A stretch of DNA of 64,000 nucleotides from Purpureocillium takamizusanense (GCF_022605165.1 NC_063070.1:496001-560000); one strand, 5' to 3'; shown: positions 11,540 to 23,000, counted from the first letter of the stretch. Translations and numbers: made by a program. The notes: generated from the sequence alone by a model not told the origin.

Positions 11540-12562
11540 GGCTCAACCAAAACAGCGCTCTCGAAGCAAAGAATGGCTTTGGAATGGCAGAAAGCTGAGG
11601 GACCAGTGTCAGCTCAGGCAGTTTTTTCTAATGTTGGCACACGTCACATACCTTGGGGTATGATACCTTACACGCTCAAAGTCAAGAAGACAATCAGCCC
11701 TTGTTGGTGACAAGAAATACCGTGTTGTGGCCCAGTCTCAATTACTACTTAGCACGTGGTTCCAGACTTGTCTGTAAGGCCGACTATCGGACTTGAAACC
11801 AGAAAGCCCCCCCCCCCCACTGAGTCATCCGCCAGACGGGCCCAGCAGGCCGCTAAAGGCTCCCTACTAACCTTAGTACCTCTATAGTAGGTACCTAGTA
11901 CCTAGTCGTAGGTTGGTATGTACCTTACTAACGTGCGTAACCCACCTACTTCCTCCTACGTTACCCCTGCGATACGTCCTGCCACCGACGTCTGTTAAGC
12001 CATATACGAATACTACCAGCAACTATCGGAACCGCTTCTCGGCCAGATGAAAGCGTATTCATATTATGCCGATATATATAACAGAGGAAAACCTCGCTGC
12101 CCTCCGCTCCCGCATCGTCTTGAACTTTACGCCCGTTTCTTCCGCACGCGACCGTAAGCTAAAGGTGGTTATCGTTCCTTTGCCTCGCGTCGCGCCAGGA
12201 CACACACCCTCTTCAACGACTCCTCACTCGTCATACCAGTGACCCTAAAGTACAAGGGCTGGTTACAAGAACGGGCAACTTCTCGCTGGTAGGTGCAAGG
12301 GCAGGCAGCGTTACCCTACCCCGAGTTATCACGCAGGGGCTAGGGCATGGGTAGACCCGTAAAACCCGTTGTCAGCTGGTAAAACTCGTAAGTCTTCTCC
12401 GACGAGATCATCACTTGATCGATGCGCAATCATACCGTCCCTTGCGAATATGCGCATCGAACCTGTCAAGCAATATATTCTATTTGCCAACTTGAGTAGG
12501 GACGTGTTGCCGTCACAAAAAAGTCGCGAGCCCCCTCCGTTGCTTGTATGAAGCTGCCGCCT
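11540..12562. other. Intergenic region without recognised gene
   Basis: About 1 kb between cystathionine gamma-synthase (start side) and the stop of the VOC-fold gene. It contains a C-run near 11808, a GTACCTA cluster at about 11868-11945 and a TATATATAA box near 12072. No reading frame here has coding character. Confidence 0.6.
11868..11945. repeat. Short cluster of GTACCTA repeats
   Basis: Contains TTAGTACCTCTATAGTAGG, then GTACCTAGTACCTAGTCG and GTATGTACCTTAC. Same motif family as the other clusters. Confidence 0.65.
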
Positions 12563-14158
12563 TCATGGGCGTTGAAGCCTACGACTTCGTTGACTGACCC
12601 TTGAGCCCACGCAGCTGATGCTGTCGCTGGGCGCAATGCTGGCCATGTCGTCGTTCCAGTTCACGCTGGTTGCTCCCAAATTGCTCTCGGGAAGCGGAAC
12701 TTCCCGAGCGGAAGTGAAGCTGGCGGCTTGACTCTCCGGCAGAGGGACCGCCCTGCCTGAAGAGTACGTCGGCGCCTGGCTTCTCAAGGAGCTACCACGG
12801 TACACCGAATCACGTCCTGACCTCGACAATCGAGAGGTTGATGGTGCCCGGCCCTGTGACGGTTCCACGCGGCGTGACCGGGCCGAGATGTCGCTGGATC
12901 GGTCGGGTTCCCACGCCACTGGCTGGCATAAGAGTGTCTTCCGCGGTTTAACGTCAAAATTTGAGGGAGGGTGCGCATGGCTTGGCCTGCCTTGCTCAAC
13001 CCCGGTCGTGGAAGCACGTCTAGGCGGCGCTCCACTGATGCTTCTTGTACTGGGAGCGCCGTGGTGACCATGACGCGTGGAGAGTCGACTGCAGGCGCCA
13101 TCCTCGCGACCCTGTTGTTTCGTAGCAGAAGTATTACCGTCACCACAAGCGCCGTCGCGATTACTGCCAACCCCTCCGGCGGCTGCAATGCTCCGCGGTG
13201 CCACTGGCTCATGGCCGCCACGAGCTGAATGCTGGCCAAATGATGCAATGTCGTGTTCCTGCAGCAGAAGCTGTCTGGGCCCCGCATCGTAAGCCTGTAG
13301 GGTTTCCTTGGGGCATGGCACGGTTGGCTTCGGAGTAGCTTCGGACACGCTTGGATAGCTAACAGCCATTGTTGACTTCATGAGGGTCGGCCGGTCGGGA
13401 AAGGTAGCCCTTCTTGGGAGACTACGGGGGGCTTCGGTTTCATGGTGCGCGTTGCGATCCTTATCCCTCGACACGATTCCATAGGTCAGCGCGGCGCCTG
13501 CAGCCACACCAAGTAGAGCTCCAACAAGAGTCGATGTGTTGATGAGAGATGGGTCGTGCGCGACTGTAGCAGTCTTGGGAGTTGGCGCCGCACACGCTGG
13601 CTGACGCAACGGGGGTCTGTGAGTGGCGATGCTTGGCAGCGTCGAGGATCGTTTCTGGTGAGGTCTTGTTTCGGACGGCAAGGCATCGGACGACGCTATG
13701 TCGAAGTTCCAATCCAAGATCCTCCCGACTTCACTCGTTGTTGATTGTGTCCTGCGGACAGCCGTGCCACTATACTGCACGGCACTGTGCGGCCGAGGAT
13801 TAGGATATACTGCCTCCATGATGTTTCCGTCTAGATCGGTGACAATGACTCTAGAGACGCCGCTTTCAGTCATAAATGTTGGCTCCTTTGGAAGTGACGG
13901 CTCGGGATTGGCTCTCAGTGCAGATTCGAGGAAGGAAGCCACTGCCTGCCGAGACGGTGCAGCGAAGACGAGAGAGGACAGCTTGCAGCGGACTGAAGGG
14001 GACTGGCGGAGCTGCAGCACCGGGCGCTCGTCTATTCCGAAGATGACGGTACTCGAACCAGAAGAAGCGTCGAGGAAGTTGATGCCCAAGGGCTGGAGTA
14101 CAGCCGCGAAGAAGGATGACGAGGGTGCAAGGTGCGAAACCTCGACAAAAGGCAGCAT
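12563..14158 (-). CDS. VOC (glyoxalase/dioxygenase-fold) domain protein with long disordered tail and one hydrophobic segment
   Basis: A single open frame of 531 aa from the ATG at 14158 (MLPFVEVSHLAPSS). Residues 1-130 resemble a VOC module: a beta-alpha start with FFAAVLQPLGINFLD, then VIFGIDERPVLQL, a helix with VASFLESAL, and the closing strand VIVTDLDGNIMEAVYPNP. Around residues 205-230 is a membrane-like segment, LVGALLGVAAGAALTYGIV. The rest is Ser/Arg/Pro-rich and disordered, ending in an SRVSQRSRRL motif. The frame stays open upstream to 14404 but without an ATG at its head; an in-frame ATG at 14296 and a TACTAAC-like branch site near 14235 leave room for a 5' exon. Substrate unknown. 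VOC assignment is from pattern, not a search. Confidence 0.72.
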   Translation of the reverse strand: MLPFVEVSHLAPSSSFFAAVLQPLGINFLDASSGSSTVIFGIDERPVLQLRQSPSVRCKLSSLVFAAPSRQAVASFLESALRANPEPSLPKEPTFMTESGVSRVIVTDLDGNIMEAVYPNPRPHSAVQYSGTAVRRTQSTTSEVGRILDWNFDIASSDALPSETRPHQKRSSTLPSIATHRPPLRQPACAAPTPKTATVAHDPSLINTSTLVGALLGVAAGAALTYGIVSRDKDRNAHHETEAPRSLPRRATFPDRPTLMKSTMAVSYPSVSEATPKPTVPCPKETLQAYDAGPRQLLLQEHDIASFGQHSARGGHEPVAPRSIAAAGGVGSNRDGACGDGNTSATKQQGREDGACSRLSTRHGHHGAPSTRSISGAPPRRASTTGVEQGRPSHAHPPSNFDVKPRKTLLCQPVAWEPDRSSDISARSRRVEPSQGRAPSTSRLSRSGRDSVYRGSSLRSQAPTYSSGRAVPLPESQAASFTSAREVPLPESNLGATSVNWNDDMASIAPSDSISCVGSRVSQRSRRLQRP

Positions 14159-15713
14159 CGTTTGTGTGGACGAAGTAAGCCGCCGCCGCAGTGCTTGAAG
14201 CTCGATCTGTCTCCCTTGCAATAGTAACCCGTTAGTAATGCCTTGTCCTACGCACGGCGTACGAGAGACAGAGAGAATGGGCGACGCACGTCCCATGCGA
14301 GCTGTTGTTGCGTCGCTGTCCTTCCGAGTACTGGCCGGTGAAGGCAACGATCCCGTGCGGCAGCCTAGATGAGACAAGCAGGAGGGGACGAGCTGCGCTG
14401 ACAAGTTAGTTCAGTTATACCTACAAAGTACGTACCGCTAACGTCGTAGTCATTGACCCGCGAAGCCTGCATGCTCACCTTTACTGGCCCGAATGGAGAC
14501 ATGAACAGGCGGCGGGCTCTGAAAGGACCCGCGGGCGGCACAGCATGATGGGGTTTCCCGCAGCAGCTGTCACAAGGGTTGATCGAGGCGGTCGGATGGC
14601 TGGATGGATGGGTGGCCGGCACGTTGACCAGCTGGCCCAAATCATGCAGGACCGACCGCCCTGAGAATGTTAACGAGAAACCCCGCCGCACGCCTCCCAC
14701 CGCCTCTTGCGCGCATCACTTTTACGCCTCCACCACCACACCGTACGACTGGCTGCCAGACGTGGCTTAGGCAGCCAAGGGCACGCAATCGAGGCCTGAC
14801 TTTGGGAGCCCGCAGATTGTCACGCCTTGGTGCCCCAACATCCAACTGGGAAGCGCTTGCTGGCCCAGGTACGACGCACTGTTGTCCAGCGGGCGTATAA
14901 AGTACATGCTACCCTCAGTTGACACGTTGGCAGGCAGATGTTTGCTGCACTTGTGGTCTGGGATCTGCTCGCAATTGAGGGTGAGAGAGTCCATGCGGCC
15001 TCAGAAGGGTACAGTGCTTTGCTCAAGCGGGGAAAAGTAAAGAACTGTTTCGACGCCTCCTCTCCCCCTATTATGGCTTTCGTCTCGTGCTTGTACAAGA
15101 CTCCTCTCTCTGCGGGCTCTTACTGAAGTGCACACGCAAAGTAATTTGAATGGTACGTAGCTCAACACACAAATTTGCTCAATTTGACGAAGCCATTCCT
15201 GTATCTACACCGAGAGCTTCCTCACAGTCTGCCGCCTCGCTGCCTTCGCTTCGCCACCTTGGTAGAGCCTTTCAAAGTTTGGTCCAGAGGCCGTTATCAC
15301 GCCTGGCCATACGCTCGTAGCGTGAAAACGGCTGCTGCGTTCGCTGTCGGGCTCCGAGTCGCACCGCTCATGCGCAAAGAGGTGGGAAGAACACTTGGCA
15401 AGGTCGCAAAACGCCCTCGGCGTATGCCGAAGCTCTCCGCCCGTAGCCGCGGCTTTCGGCCGGCCAATAAAACGGCATATTCAAGACATTGAAAGTGTCT
15501 TGGACCTGTCGGTTGACCGCCCCGAGTTTTGGTTGTCAAAACAAGTGACAGCGCCAAGCTCAGGCGACCCAAGTCTTTGCCGGAACGTCTCGTTTAGCGG
15601 CGATGTTGTATCACTGCTCAGCGAGGCGGTCCAGACTTTCGCCTTGGCCCTCATTTGTTCCCCCGCTCCCGGACTGCCAATCTCCGAGCCCATTCCGGGC
15701 TATTTGACAAGCC
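14159..15713. other. Intergenic region without recognised gene
   Basis: About 1.5 kb between the VOC-fold gene start and the NEP1 stop codon. The first 250 bp may hold a 5' exon of the VOC gene. The remainder gives only short frames of unconvincing composition on both strands. Confidence 0.55.
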
Positions 15714-16652
15714 TTAGAGAATGTCCCAGACATCCTCTGCCGCGTGGCAGAACTTGCTGCATGCAACACTGGCTGAGAGAGAATAGTTGCTGATGGATAT
15801 CTTTTCGTCAACCATAGAATCCGCGAAGTTATCAGCGCCCTTGGCCATGGCCCCCACAAAGACGCAGATGCTCTCCTTTGTTCCGACGGTCTCGACGTAT
15901 TCACGTACACGAACCAGAGGTGCGTCGAAGCTCAAGGTTACCTTGCGGCAGTTTGCGGGGAGGTGGTCAGTAATGGGGTTCTGGATCACACGAAGCAGCT
16001 TTTCGTTGGAGTTGGTGGATCGGATGGACAAGCGATGGAGCAGCTGCACCATGAGACCGGCGAAACGCTTGAACGTGCGCGGGATGCGAACCGACGGCGA
16101 CACTTCGATGAGGACACCCTTGGCCGTGTGAATATATATCTGAAGCTTGCCGGCTTTGTTGATGGGCGAGTCCAGAAGGGTCAACAGACACTGCGTATCG
16201 GTCAGTATTGCCGCGACTTGTCGAACACTTGCACCGGAAGAAGGCCGGCACCTGATGGGTGATGTCGGGGCGTGCGTCACTAATATCCCTATTCATCTTG
16301 CGCATCACCCCGATGTGTTCATCGCTGTTGAGGAGCGAATATTTGTCCTCGCGGTGAACGCCTGTGCGACTCGCGCTTCCATGCGAAGCCTTGTACGTCT
16401 CGAGGCTGGCATTGGAGAGCACGACGATAAGACGCTGTGAATCTTTGTCCGCGGGCGGGATGGGAGTATTCTGCTCCGCTACGAGTTGAGGAAGAGCCGG
16501 GGGAGGAAGCGATTGCGTCCCTGCATAGGGGATTAAGGGCCCATCGGTCAGCGGAAGCCATGGCAAACCACGGTTGAGGTAGCTCAGGAACGAAGTTTTT
16601 GCTATGTCTTACTCGGCCGCTTTACTCCAGCACGACGATCCGGAGATGACAT
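15714..16652 (-). CDS. NEP1: Nep1/Emg1 18S rRNA pseudouridine N1-methyltransferase
   Basis: Three exons (16652-16613, 16520-16252, 16190-15714) encode 261 aa. Exon 1 is 40 nt ([13 protein letters not shown]) and its splice restores the frame into [20 protein letters not shown]. The SPOUT-class core is plain: [84 protein letters not shown] and the SAM-pocket strand [11 protein letters not shown] near the C-terminus. Nep1 methylates the hypermodified pseudouridine of 18S rRNA and is a structural factor of the 90S/SSU processome in the nucleolus. Length matches family members. It is divergent from the mitochondrial uS17 gene. Confidence 0.97.
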
Positions 16653-17336
16653 TGTCAGAACGAATTGCGATTGGTTCGCGAACTCGACCGCCTGCCAAGA
16701 GTGATATGGAATGAGGGGTTTCGGAGAGTCTACTGAAGAGGCTCCTGCGTCAACAATACTGGCTCCGGCGGGCAAGAGGAGGGTTTGGGGCAACCTACCT
16801 TTAGACAACGCAAGTCGCCAGAAGCTGGAGATGATGGTTTGTCTTCTGCCCGAGAGCAAGCGACGGAGCGATTGACTTGAGGAGCTGGGTTGTTAAAAAG
16901 GGTCCTTGCGCAGGAGGTTATCACGCCCGCACATGGCAAAGTCTTCCCGGTTTCCACACCCTTGGCCCGGTATTACGTACGGAGCACGAGGCCAGACGTA
17001 TTTACGAGACAACTTTATGATTACGTAATCAGGCGGTGAACACCCTCCCGGCAGAACATCGAATGCGCCACAGCGTTCCGCTCCAAACTTCGCAATTGAC
17101 TGCAAGCGCGAATTCCGGATAGCACACACCATTGCGACGGTCTCGTGGCTCTCAAACAAACGGAGAACGGCCGCGTCCAGGACGAGCAGGCTGACGTACT
17201 TGAGTCGCAAAGTCATGAGACGAATGAGCAGCTGATTGATTCTGGACCGGCTTGGACTACCAGTCACGATTCCACCCATCTGTGGTCCTGGTGTCCTCCT
17301 CTTGCCTCGAGCTGTCAGAACGCTAGACTGGACTAA
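16653..17336. other. Divergent promoter region NEP1/mitochondrial uS17
   Basis: 684 bp between two ribosome-related genes read outward. No gene seen. Shared regulation is possible but not shown by any motif I can name. Confidence 0.55.
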
Positions 17337-17870
17337 ATGGCGTCTCAAGTAGCCAAGACTGCGCGCCGGATAACGCATGAGCTCCATGGCGTTGTGGTAT
17401 CCGCCGGCCTGATGCAAAAGACTGTCAAGGTGCGAGTGGGTGGCCAGAAGTGGAATAAAGTTGTCAACAAGGCAAGTTCATAGTCCGACACCACCACCAC
17501 CTTTTCCTTGGCTAGGAGGCGCTGACAAAATCATGCGATACTTTAGTGGTTCGCCGATCCAAAAAACTATCTTGTGCACGACCCAAACTCGTCCCTCAGG
17601 ACCGGCGACGTCGTCTCCATCGCCCCAGGATGGCCGACCTCCAAGAACAAGAGACATGTCGTTAAGCACATCATTGCTCCATTTGGCTCTTCCATTGACC
17701 AACGCCCACCGGTACCGACTTTGGAAGAGCGTATAGCCGATCGCGAAGCCAGGAAGGCAGACAAAGACGAACGAAGAGCTGCGAGAAGGACGACCAAGGA
17801 AGATTCCAGGAGAGAAGAAAGAGTTTCGCAAAAGGGTGGACGGTCTGGACATGCACAGCAGAAATTGTAA
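17337..17870 (+). CDS. MRPS17: Mitochondrial small-subunit ribosomal protein uS17m
   Basis: Two exons (17337-17471, 17547-17870) encode 152 aa. Exon 1 has the uS17 OB-fold start: HGVVVSAGLMQKTVKVRVGGQKWNK. Exon 2 continues WFADPKNYLVHDPNSSLRTGDVVSIAP and HVVKHIIAPFGSSI, then a highly charged Arg/Lys/Glu tail. The intron begins with GC rather than GT (AAG then GCAAGT at 17472) and ends in TTTAG; no GT nearby gives a conserved join. The protein binds 16S-like rRNA in the mitochondrial small subunit. The Ala/Arg/Lys-rich N-terminus fits mitochondrial targeting. The charged tail is typical of fungal mitochondrial versions and longer than bacterial S17. Confidence 0.95.
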
Positions 17871-18179
17871 TATCAATCGGGAGAACAGCTCAGCCACGGT
17901 AGACGAACCTAAAGCAAGCCACATCATAATCACAGCAGAGAGGCACGGCCGACCGCTTGCAGTAGCCACAAGCGATATTTGTTTCGAAAATTACCGACGC
18001 GTGTCAATCATTTACTCTGGGAGCAGAAGTATGCGCCTCATCGAAGTTCTTCCTGCTGAGTAACGAGGCACAGCTAAGTGGCCCTCCACTGCCAGACGCT
18101 ATATATATATCGCCGATACCCGTGAAACCGCAAAGGCACAATAGTGACAAGGTCCACGCTCTCTGAGGTTTGCTTCGGC

Positions 18180-20863
18180 CTAGCCCCCTCTTTCTCCAAA
18201 CTCCTTAGCCCAATCCTCATACTCTTTCAGCCCGGCCTTGCCAACGCTAGGACGGATCGTCCCGAGGCTTGCCTTGAAGTCGTCCAGCATTATTGGTCTG
18301 ATCTGGTCCATTGTCATATGCAGAAGGGCTTCTCCGAGTGATCGGAGCGGACCCATGGCTGCGTCCTTGGCAAGAGCCGTGATGTCAGACCCGGAGAAGC
18401 CTGTTGGTCGTCAGTCAAAGTCACTACTTCACCCCCAAACGCAAGAGACATTAAAGCTTCACCTTCTGTCAATTGCACCAGCTCTTGAGTGTCGGCGGAT
18501 GACAGGCTGTGCTTCTGTTGGCCGAGTAAAGTACGAAGCTGTGTCTCCCGCGTATGAGGCTCCGGAAGCGGAATGTACTGCCGCCGGACGAATCGCCTTC
18601 TTGCAGCTTCATCAATGGCCCAAGGCAGATTTGTTGCGGCTAATACCAGAACTCTGTTGGCATCACCACGCTGTTTATCTCTCTCAGTCGTCTCTCGTCC
18701 GGCAGCGGCTCGCTGGAGGTCGCTCCATTGGATAAGAAATTCCGTCTTAATGCGCCTCGTGGCTTCATGTTCGCCAGATCCCGACCGCTGTGATAGCAGC
18801 GAGTCAATCTCGTCGACGAAGATGATGCTAGGGGCAAGAGCCCGTGCGAGACCAAAAAGGGCTCGGACAAGTTTCTCGGATTCTCCCAGGTACTTGCTTG
18901 TTAGGCTGCTTGCAGATATAGAGAAAAATGTTGACTTAGACTCTGTGGCCACTGCACGCGCCAGCATCGTCTTTCCGGTACCAGGCGGCCCGAAGAGTAG
19001 CATCCCACGTGCCGGCTCACGAAGCCCCATGAACAGATCGGGCCTCAGGAAAGGGTAAACCACGGTTTCTCGCAGCGCATTCTTCGCAATTTCTAAACCG
19101 GCAATGTCTCCCCAATGAACTTCATCGCCGTGCACGATGATGTCGTTCAAAATTTGTTTTGCCGCCGTCTCATCGATGCCCGGCGGCAAATTCTTCAGAA
19201 CCGCGGTTTTCTTTCTCTTCCAGGCTGTGTCAGTGGGACTCTCCTCTCCAAATTCCCTATCTGACGAGGGATCGCGGGGAGCCACTTGGGCCGTAACCAC
19301 GTTGCATTCCGCTGCCCTAGCTTTTCTGGCTGTGACATCCAGCTCGTCACCGGACGTACTAGAAGTAGATGTATGCCGATTCTTCGGTTGCTGACGTCGT
19401 CGTACATAACCTTCGTTGATCTTGTGAGACTGTGACGTTTTGACTGGTCGCCTCGCGATATCTTTGCCACGCATTCTTGTGTCTGATGCATCCTTCTTGT
19501 CTGACTCCCCCGAGTCTTCCGGCCCCCCGGAGCTACTAGACTTGTGGCGCCTTTGCGATGTCCTGGGCGAAATCGTCGTTACGGGGTGCTTGGAAGGGCC
19601 TGGACGGCCCGATGATTGTTGATCCATAGGATGGGGTTCCTGAACCGATGAGCCCAAAGCACTAGATGCTGCGCTAACAGAAAGCAATGATGGACGAGCG
19701 TGAGAACATTCGTCAGAATATCTATGCGTACTCATGGATTGGGATCCGTTGGATAATTGGTCCGAGTCCCGCGGTGTAACCAGCCGACGAGAGTGGCTGT
19801 CCCACTGGAAACTCTGAGACTGTCCAGGTCGAGCAAGGCTGTCGGAAGATATGCGTGGAGCAGGGAATTGACCGGTAGTGACACCATCACCTGGTGGCGG
19901 TTTGAAGGCCCGATCCTTCGAGCCAAGGGCAGTCCACGCCAGTGTAGCAGCTTTACTTGGGCCCTCAGCGACGGGCTTTGGTGATATGCGAGGCGTCCTT
20001 TGGGGCTTTTCACCCAACCTGCCTGACCGCAATGTCGTCCTCATGGTGTGCTTTTCCGGACTGGGCGAGCGGACTGATTTGTCTGGGCGCGGAGGCAGCT
20101 TCGGCGAGTTGGTTCTGTGCAAATCGCTGAATGACGAGGAGGGGCCTAGGCGAGCACCAACGCTTGCATCGAGGCCGGCCTCTGACGTCGTTCGAGCAGG
20201 CAGTGAGGGTCTGTTGGGGACTGAGGGGCGCGAGAGCTCCGAGTAGGTTACAGCAGGTATGGTGCCTTGCCCGATGGAGCCCTTGGCGCGGTCGGTGGGA
20301 CGAGATGGCTCGGGAGGCGTCTTGGAAAGCCTGGCACCGGGAGACGGAGATGCCCCCTCGCTCCGCGACGCTCGGAGAGCCTCGAGAAGGTCAAGCCTCT
20401 CTTTGCATTGCAGCTCCAATTGACGGAGGGCGTCGACCAGGGCCTTCTCCGTGTCCGTCTGTGGGCCATACCCTGGCGTTGCCTTGGCACGGTGCTCGTA
20501 GATCTGCTCGAGCGCAGTCCTCCAGTGACGCATTGCCTCCATCTCATCGCCCTGCGATTCAATAAAACGTCAGTCGGGGTTGGCGCTGATGACAGGCAGG
20601 CTGGTACAAACCTGGCTTTCATAGTAGACGGCAGTCGAACAGCTGAGATAGCTGTCGTCGTACGTCTTCTGAAGGACGGTGAAGGCCTTGTTGCGCAACA
20701 TGGCCTTCAGTGCAGGATCATAGCCGAACGTGCGGTCATATGTTGTCGTAGTTTCTCTGGCCGAGGACGGGGACGAAGACGAGGAAGAGGGCAACTGGGG
20801 TCGAGCGGCTGTGGCGCGCGAGTCTTGGCGAAGCCGGCGGTGCTCTGACGTCGACGCCCACAT
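18180..20863 (-). CDS. SAP1: AAA ATPase, Sap1/spastin-fidgetin (meiotic) subfamily
   Basis: Three exons (20863-20612, 20551-18463, 18400-18180) encode 853 aa. Residues 40-130 form a helical N-terminal segment resembling a MIT domain. A long Ser/Pro-rich disordered linker follows to about residue 510. The C-terminal AAA module has [16 protein letters not shown], Walker A GPPGTGKT, pore-loop [14 protein letters not shown], Walker [12 protein letters not shown], sensor [12 protein letters not shown], arginine-finger region EAARRRF, then [17 protein letters not shown] in exon 3. A C-terminal helix ([17 protein letters not shown]) matches the Vps4-type terminal helix. Yeast Sap1 is a little-studied relative; the subfamily includes microtubule severers and membrane remodelers. 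The exact substrate is unknown. Confidence 0.92.
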
Positions 20864-20937
20864 GCCCGCGCACTGATACTGACGCGACTGGAATAGCGAG
20901 CTAGTAGAGGGCCGCCCGACCGAAGTGCCTATAGGGC

Positions 20938-22960
20938 CAGCTTAGATGCGGGTGATATAGGCGACCGATATATTTTATAGGCTATATAATATAAAATTAG
21001 CTCATGAAAAAGTTAATAGCTATATAAATACTAATAGTAGTACTTTATTATAAAAGGATATAAATTTATATCTTTATAATTTTAAGAATATAAGATAAAT
21101 ATAAATTAAATATTAAAGCTATTTACTTTTATAGGATAAAATCTTAATATTTTATTTTATATAGTTCTTTAGTAAGAATATTACTAAATAGCTATAGAAA
21201 TAATATACTTATTTATTTAAAGCTTAAATAAATATATTAAAATAAGCTTAAAATATTTAAAATATATATTTAAGAATTTATTACTATTAATTTATATTTA
21301 AGCTAATTATAATAGTAATAATATAGTTAGTTTAGTTAAATAATAGAGATAATAGCTATATTAGCTATTAGGCTACGCTTATTGCTATAGACTAAGACTA
21401 AAGCTTAAAGAGCTTAAATAATAAGATATAAGTAAGCTATATAGGGATATCCCCTATATATAGTAGTTATATAGCTACTAGTTCTTAATAGCTAAGATCT
21501 TATATTAAAATATTAAAATATAATAAAAAAAACTTTATTAAGAGCCTCTTAAAAAAGAGGAATAATAATAATAATAATAATTTATAATAATAATATTAAT
21601 TAATATAAGTTTAGCTAAAAAAAGAATAATATAGAAATAATTAACGAAAATAATATTTATTTATTTATTTAATTACCTATTCTAAGCTATTGTTTTAACT
21701 ATATAGGAGCGATAGGGTAGAGGATTCTTAAGGGAACCTTTTTAATATAAGATAAAACCCTTAAGTAATAGATTATTTCCGATAATTTCTAAGTCGCGAT
21801 AAGGACTAGAATTATTTCCGAAATATAACTAAGAGACTTATAACCGATATTAAAAGGTTATATATATTATTTAGCTTTATATATTCCTAGATCTAAATAA
21901 AGGGCTAGTCTCTTAAAGGTTATATATTTCGTAATACCTATATCGCAATTATTATATAGCGTATATAAAAGCGCTAATCTTATTAGTTTTTATAATAGGC
22001 TAGATAGTCTACTCTAGCCTTATCTGCTCCCTAATAGGAGCTAGTCTATATAACGCATAGATTACGGGTTATCGGCCTATCTTAAGCCGTTTTCTATAAG
22101 GTACCTTAAATATTATAAAAAAACGAGAGAGAGGTAAGCGCCCCTAGCCAGATTTAAACCGATAACCCCTTAAAGGAGGTTATAAAGCTTTAACTACTAA
22201 GCTATAAGAGCTAATAAAAATAATACTTATAAATTATATTACTCTTTATAACTAGCTAGCTCTAAAAAAGACTATAAGATATTATATTAGGGCGAGAAAG
22301 ATACTAAACCTACGGGACGTAATCCCCTTCGTCCTTTCCTCCTTCCTATCTCTGCCCGACGCGTTACCGCGTAAGGATACCGAATTCTAAGCTGCCTCTA
22401 TAGCCGAAAGGTCAGTCGTAGGCCGATCAAATAGTCTTTAACGTCGAATGCCCATATTTATGCTCGGTTACAAAAACTATACGGTAATCCGCGCCCGAGT
22501 AAGGTACTCATATCACTAAAGCATGCTTATATCTAAAGCACTAAAATAGGGCAAAAGGAGTGAGTATTGTCGGCTATGACTGAGGAGGCGTGACAGCCCT
22601 CTCTAACTAGGAAAGTTTCCCCCCTTTATAGTTATCCTTATAGTCTTATCCTTATAGCCCCCTTTTTACCCCTAGCCGTTCCTTTGGCCGTTTTTGTCTT
22701 CCTTGGGCTATCTTGCCTCTTCCACTCCTTCTTCCACTCCTTCTTCTACGCCTTCTCCCTCTAATACAATATGCTTAGCTATTTATCTAGCTATTATTAT
22801 AGTAGTAAATTAGACTCTTTTAGTATAGGACTGAGGTAAGTATATAAATTAAGGTCTGTTTAAATTGCTAATAGCTCTCGTAGTACGTTATTCGCACCTA
22901 AGCCCAAAATAGGTTTATTAGTGAGACGCGCGGGCCGGTTAAATAACGCACATCGTACGA
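20938..22960. repeat. AT-rich RIP-degraded island 1
   Basis: Two kilobases of very AT-rich sequence. The 300 bases at 21061-21360 contain no CpA and no TpG at all; remaining C is almost always in CpT or CpC and remaining G in ApG. That is the signature of saturating C-to-T RIP on both strands. The right half (about 21700-22720) keeps more GC and is probably a less mutated or different repeat, with pyrimidine-rich patches near 22320 and 22620-22750. No intact open frame, terminal repeat or transposase is readable. It separates the AAA ATPase from COG6. Confidence 0.85.
22140..22211 (-). pseudogene. tRNA-like relic inside RIP island 1
   Basis: Read on the minus strand, exactly 72 nt. Bases 1-7 (GCTCTTA) pair with 66-72 (TAGGGGC) if G-U is allowed. 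Bases 10-13 (GCTT) pair with 22-25 (AAGC) around AGTAGTTA. Bases 49-53 (ATCGG) and 61-65 (CTGGC) flank TTTAAAT. Every imperfect pair in the acceptor and T stems is explained by one C-to-T or G-to-A change. The anticodon arm does not fold well and offers a competing hairpin, so this is a dead tRNA or a tRNA-derived repeat head rather than a working tRNA. Confidence 0.35.
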
Positions 22961-23000
22961 AGTACGTTGCTGGCAAATAGATTCTCATGCTGGGTTCTGC

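Noticed and set aside
13698..14198. A plus-strand frame of 166 codons opposite the VOC-fold gene
   Set aside because: It is the antisense shadow of a well-formed minus-strand coding region and has no family features.
20938..22960. A CRISPR-like or prokaryotic mobile element reading of the AT-rich island
   Set aside because: No regularly spaced direct repeats, no transposase frame, and the composition is explained by RIP in a fungal genome.
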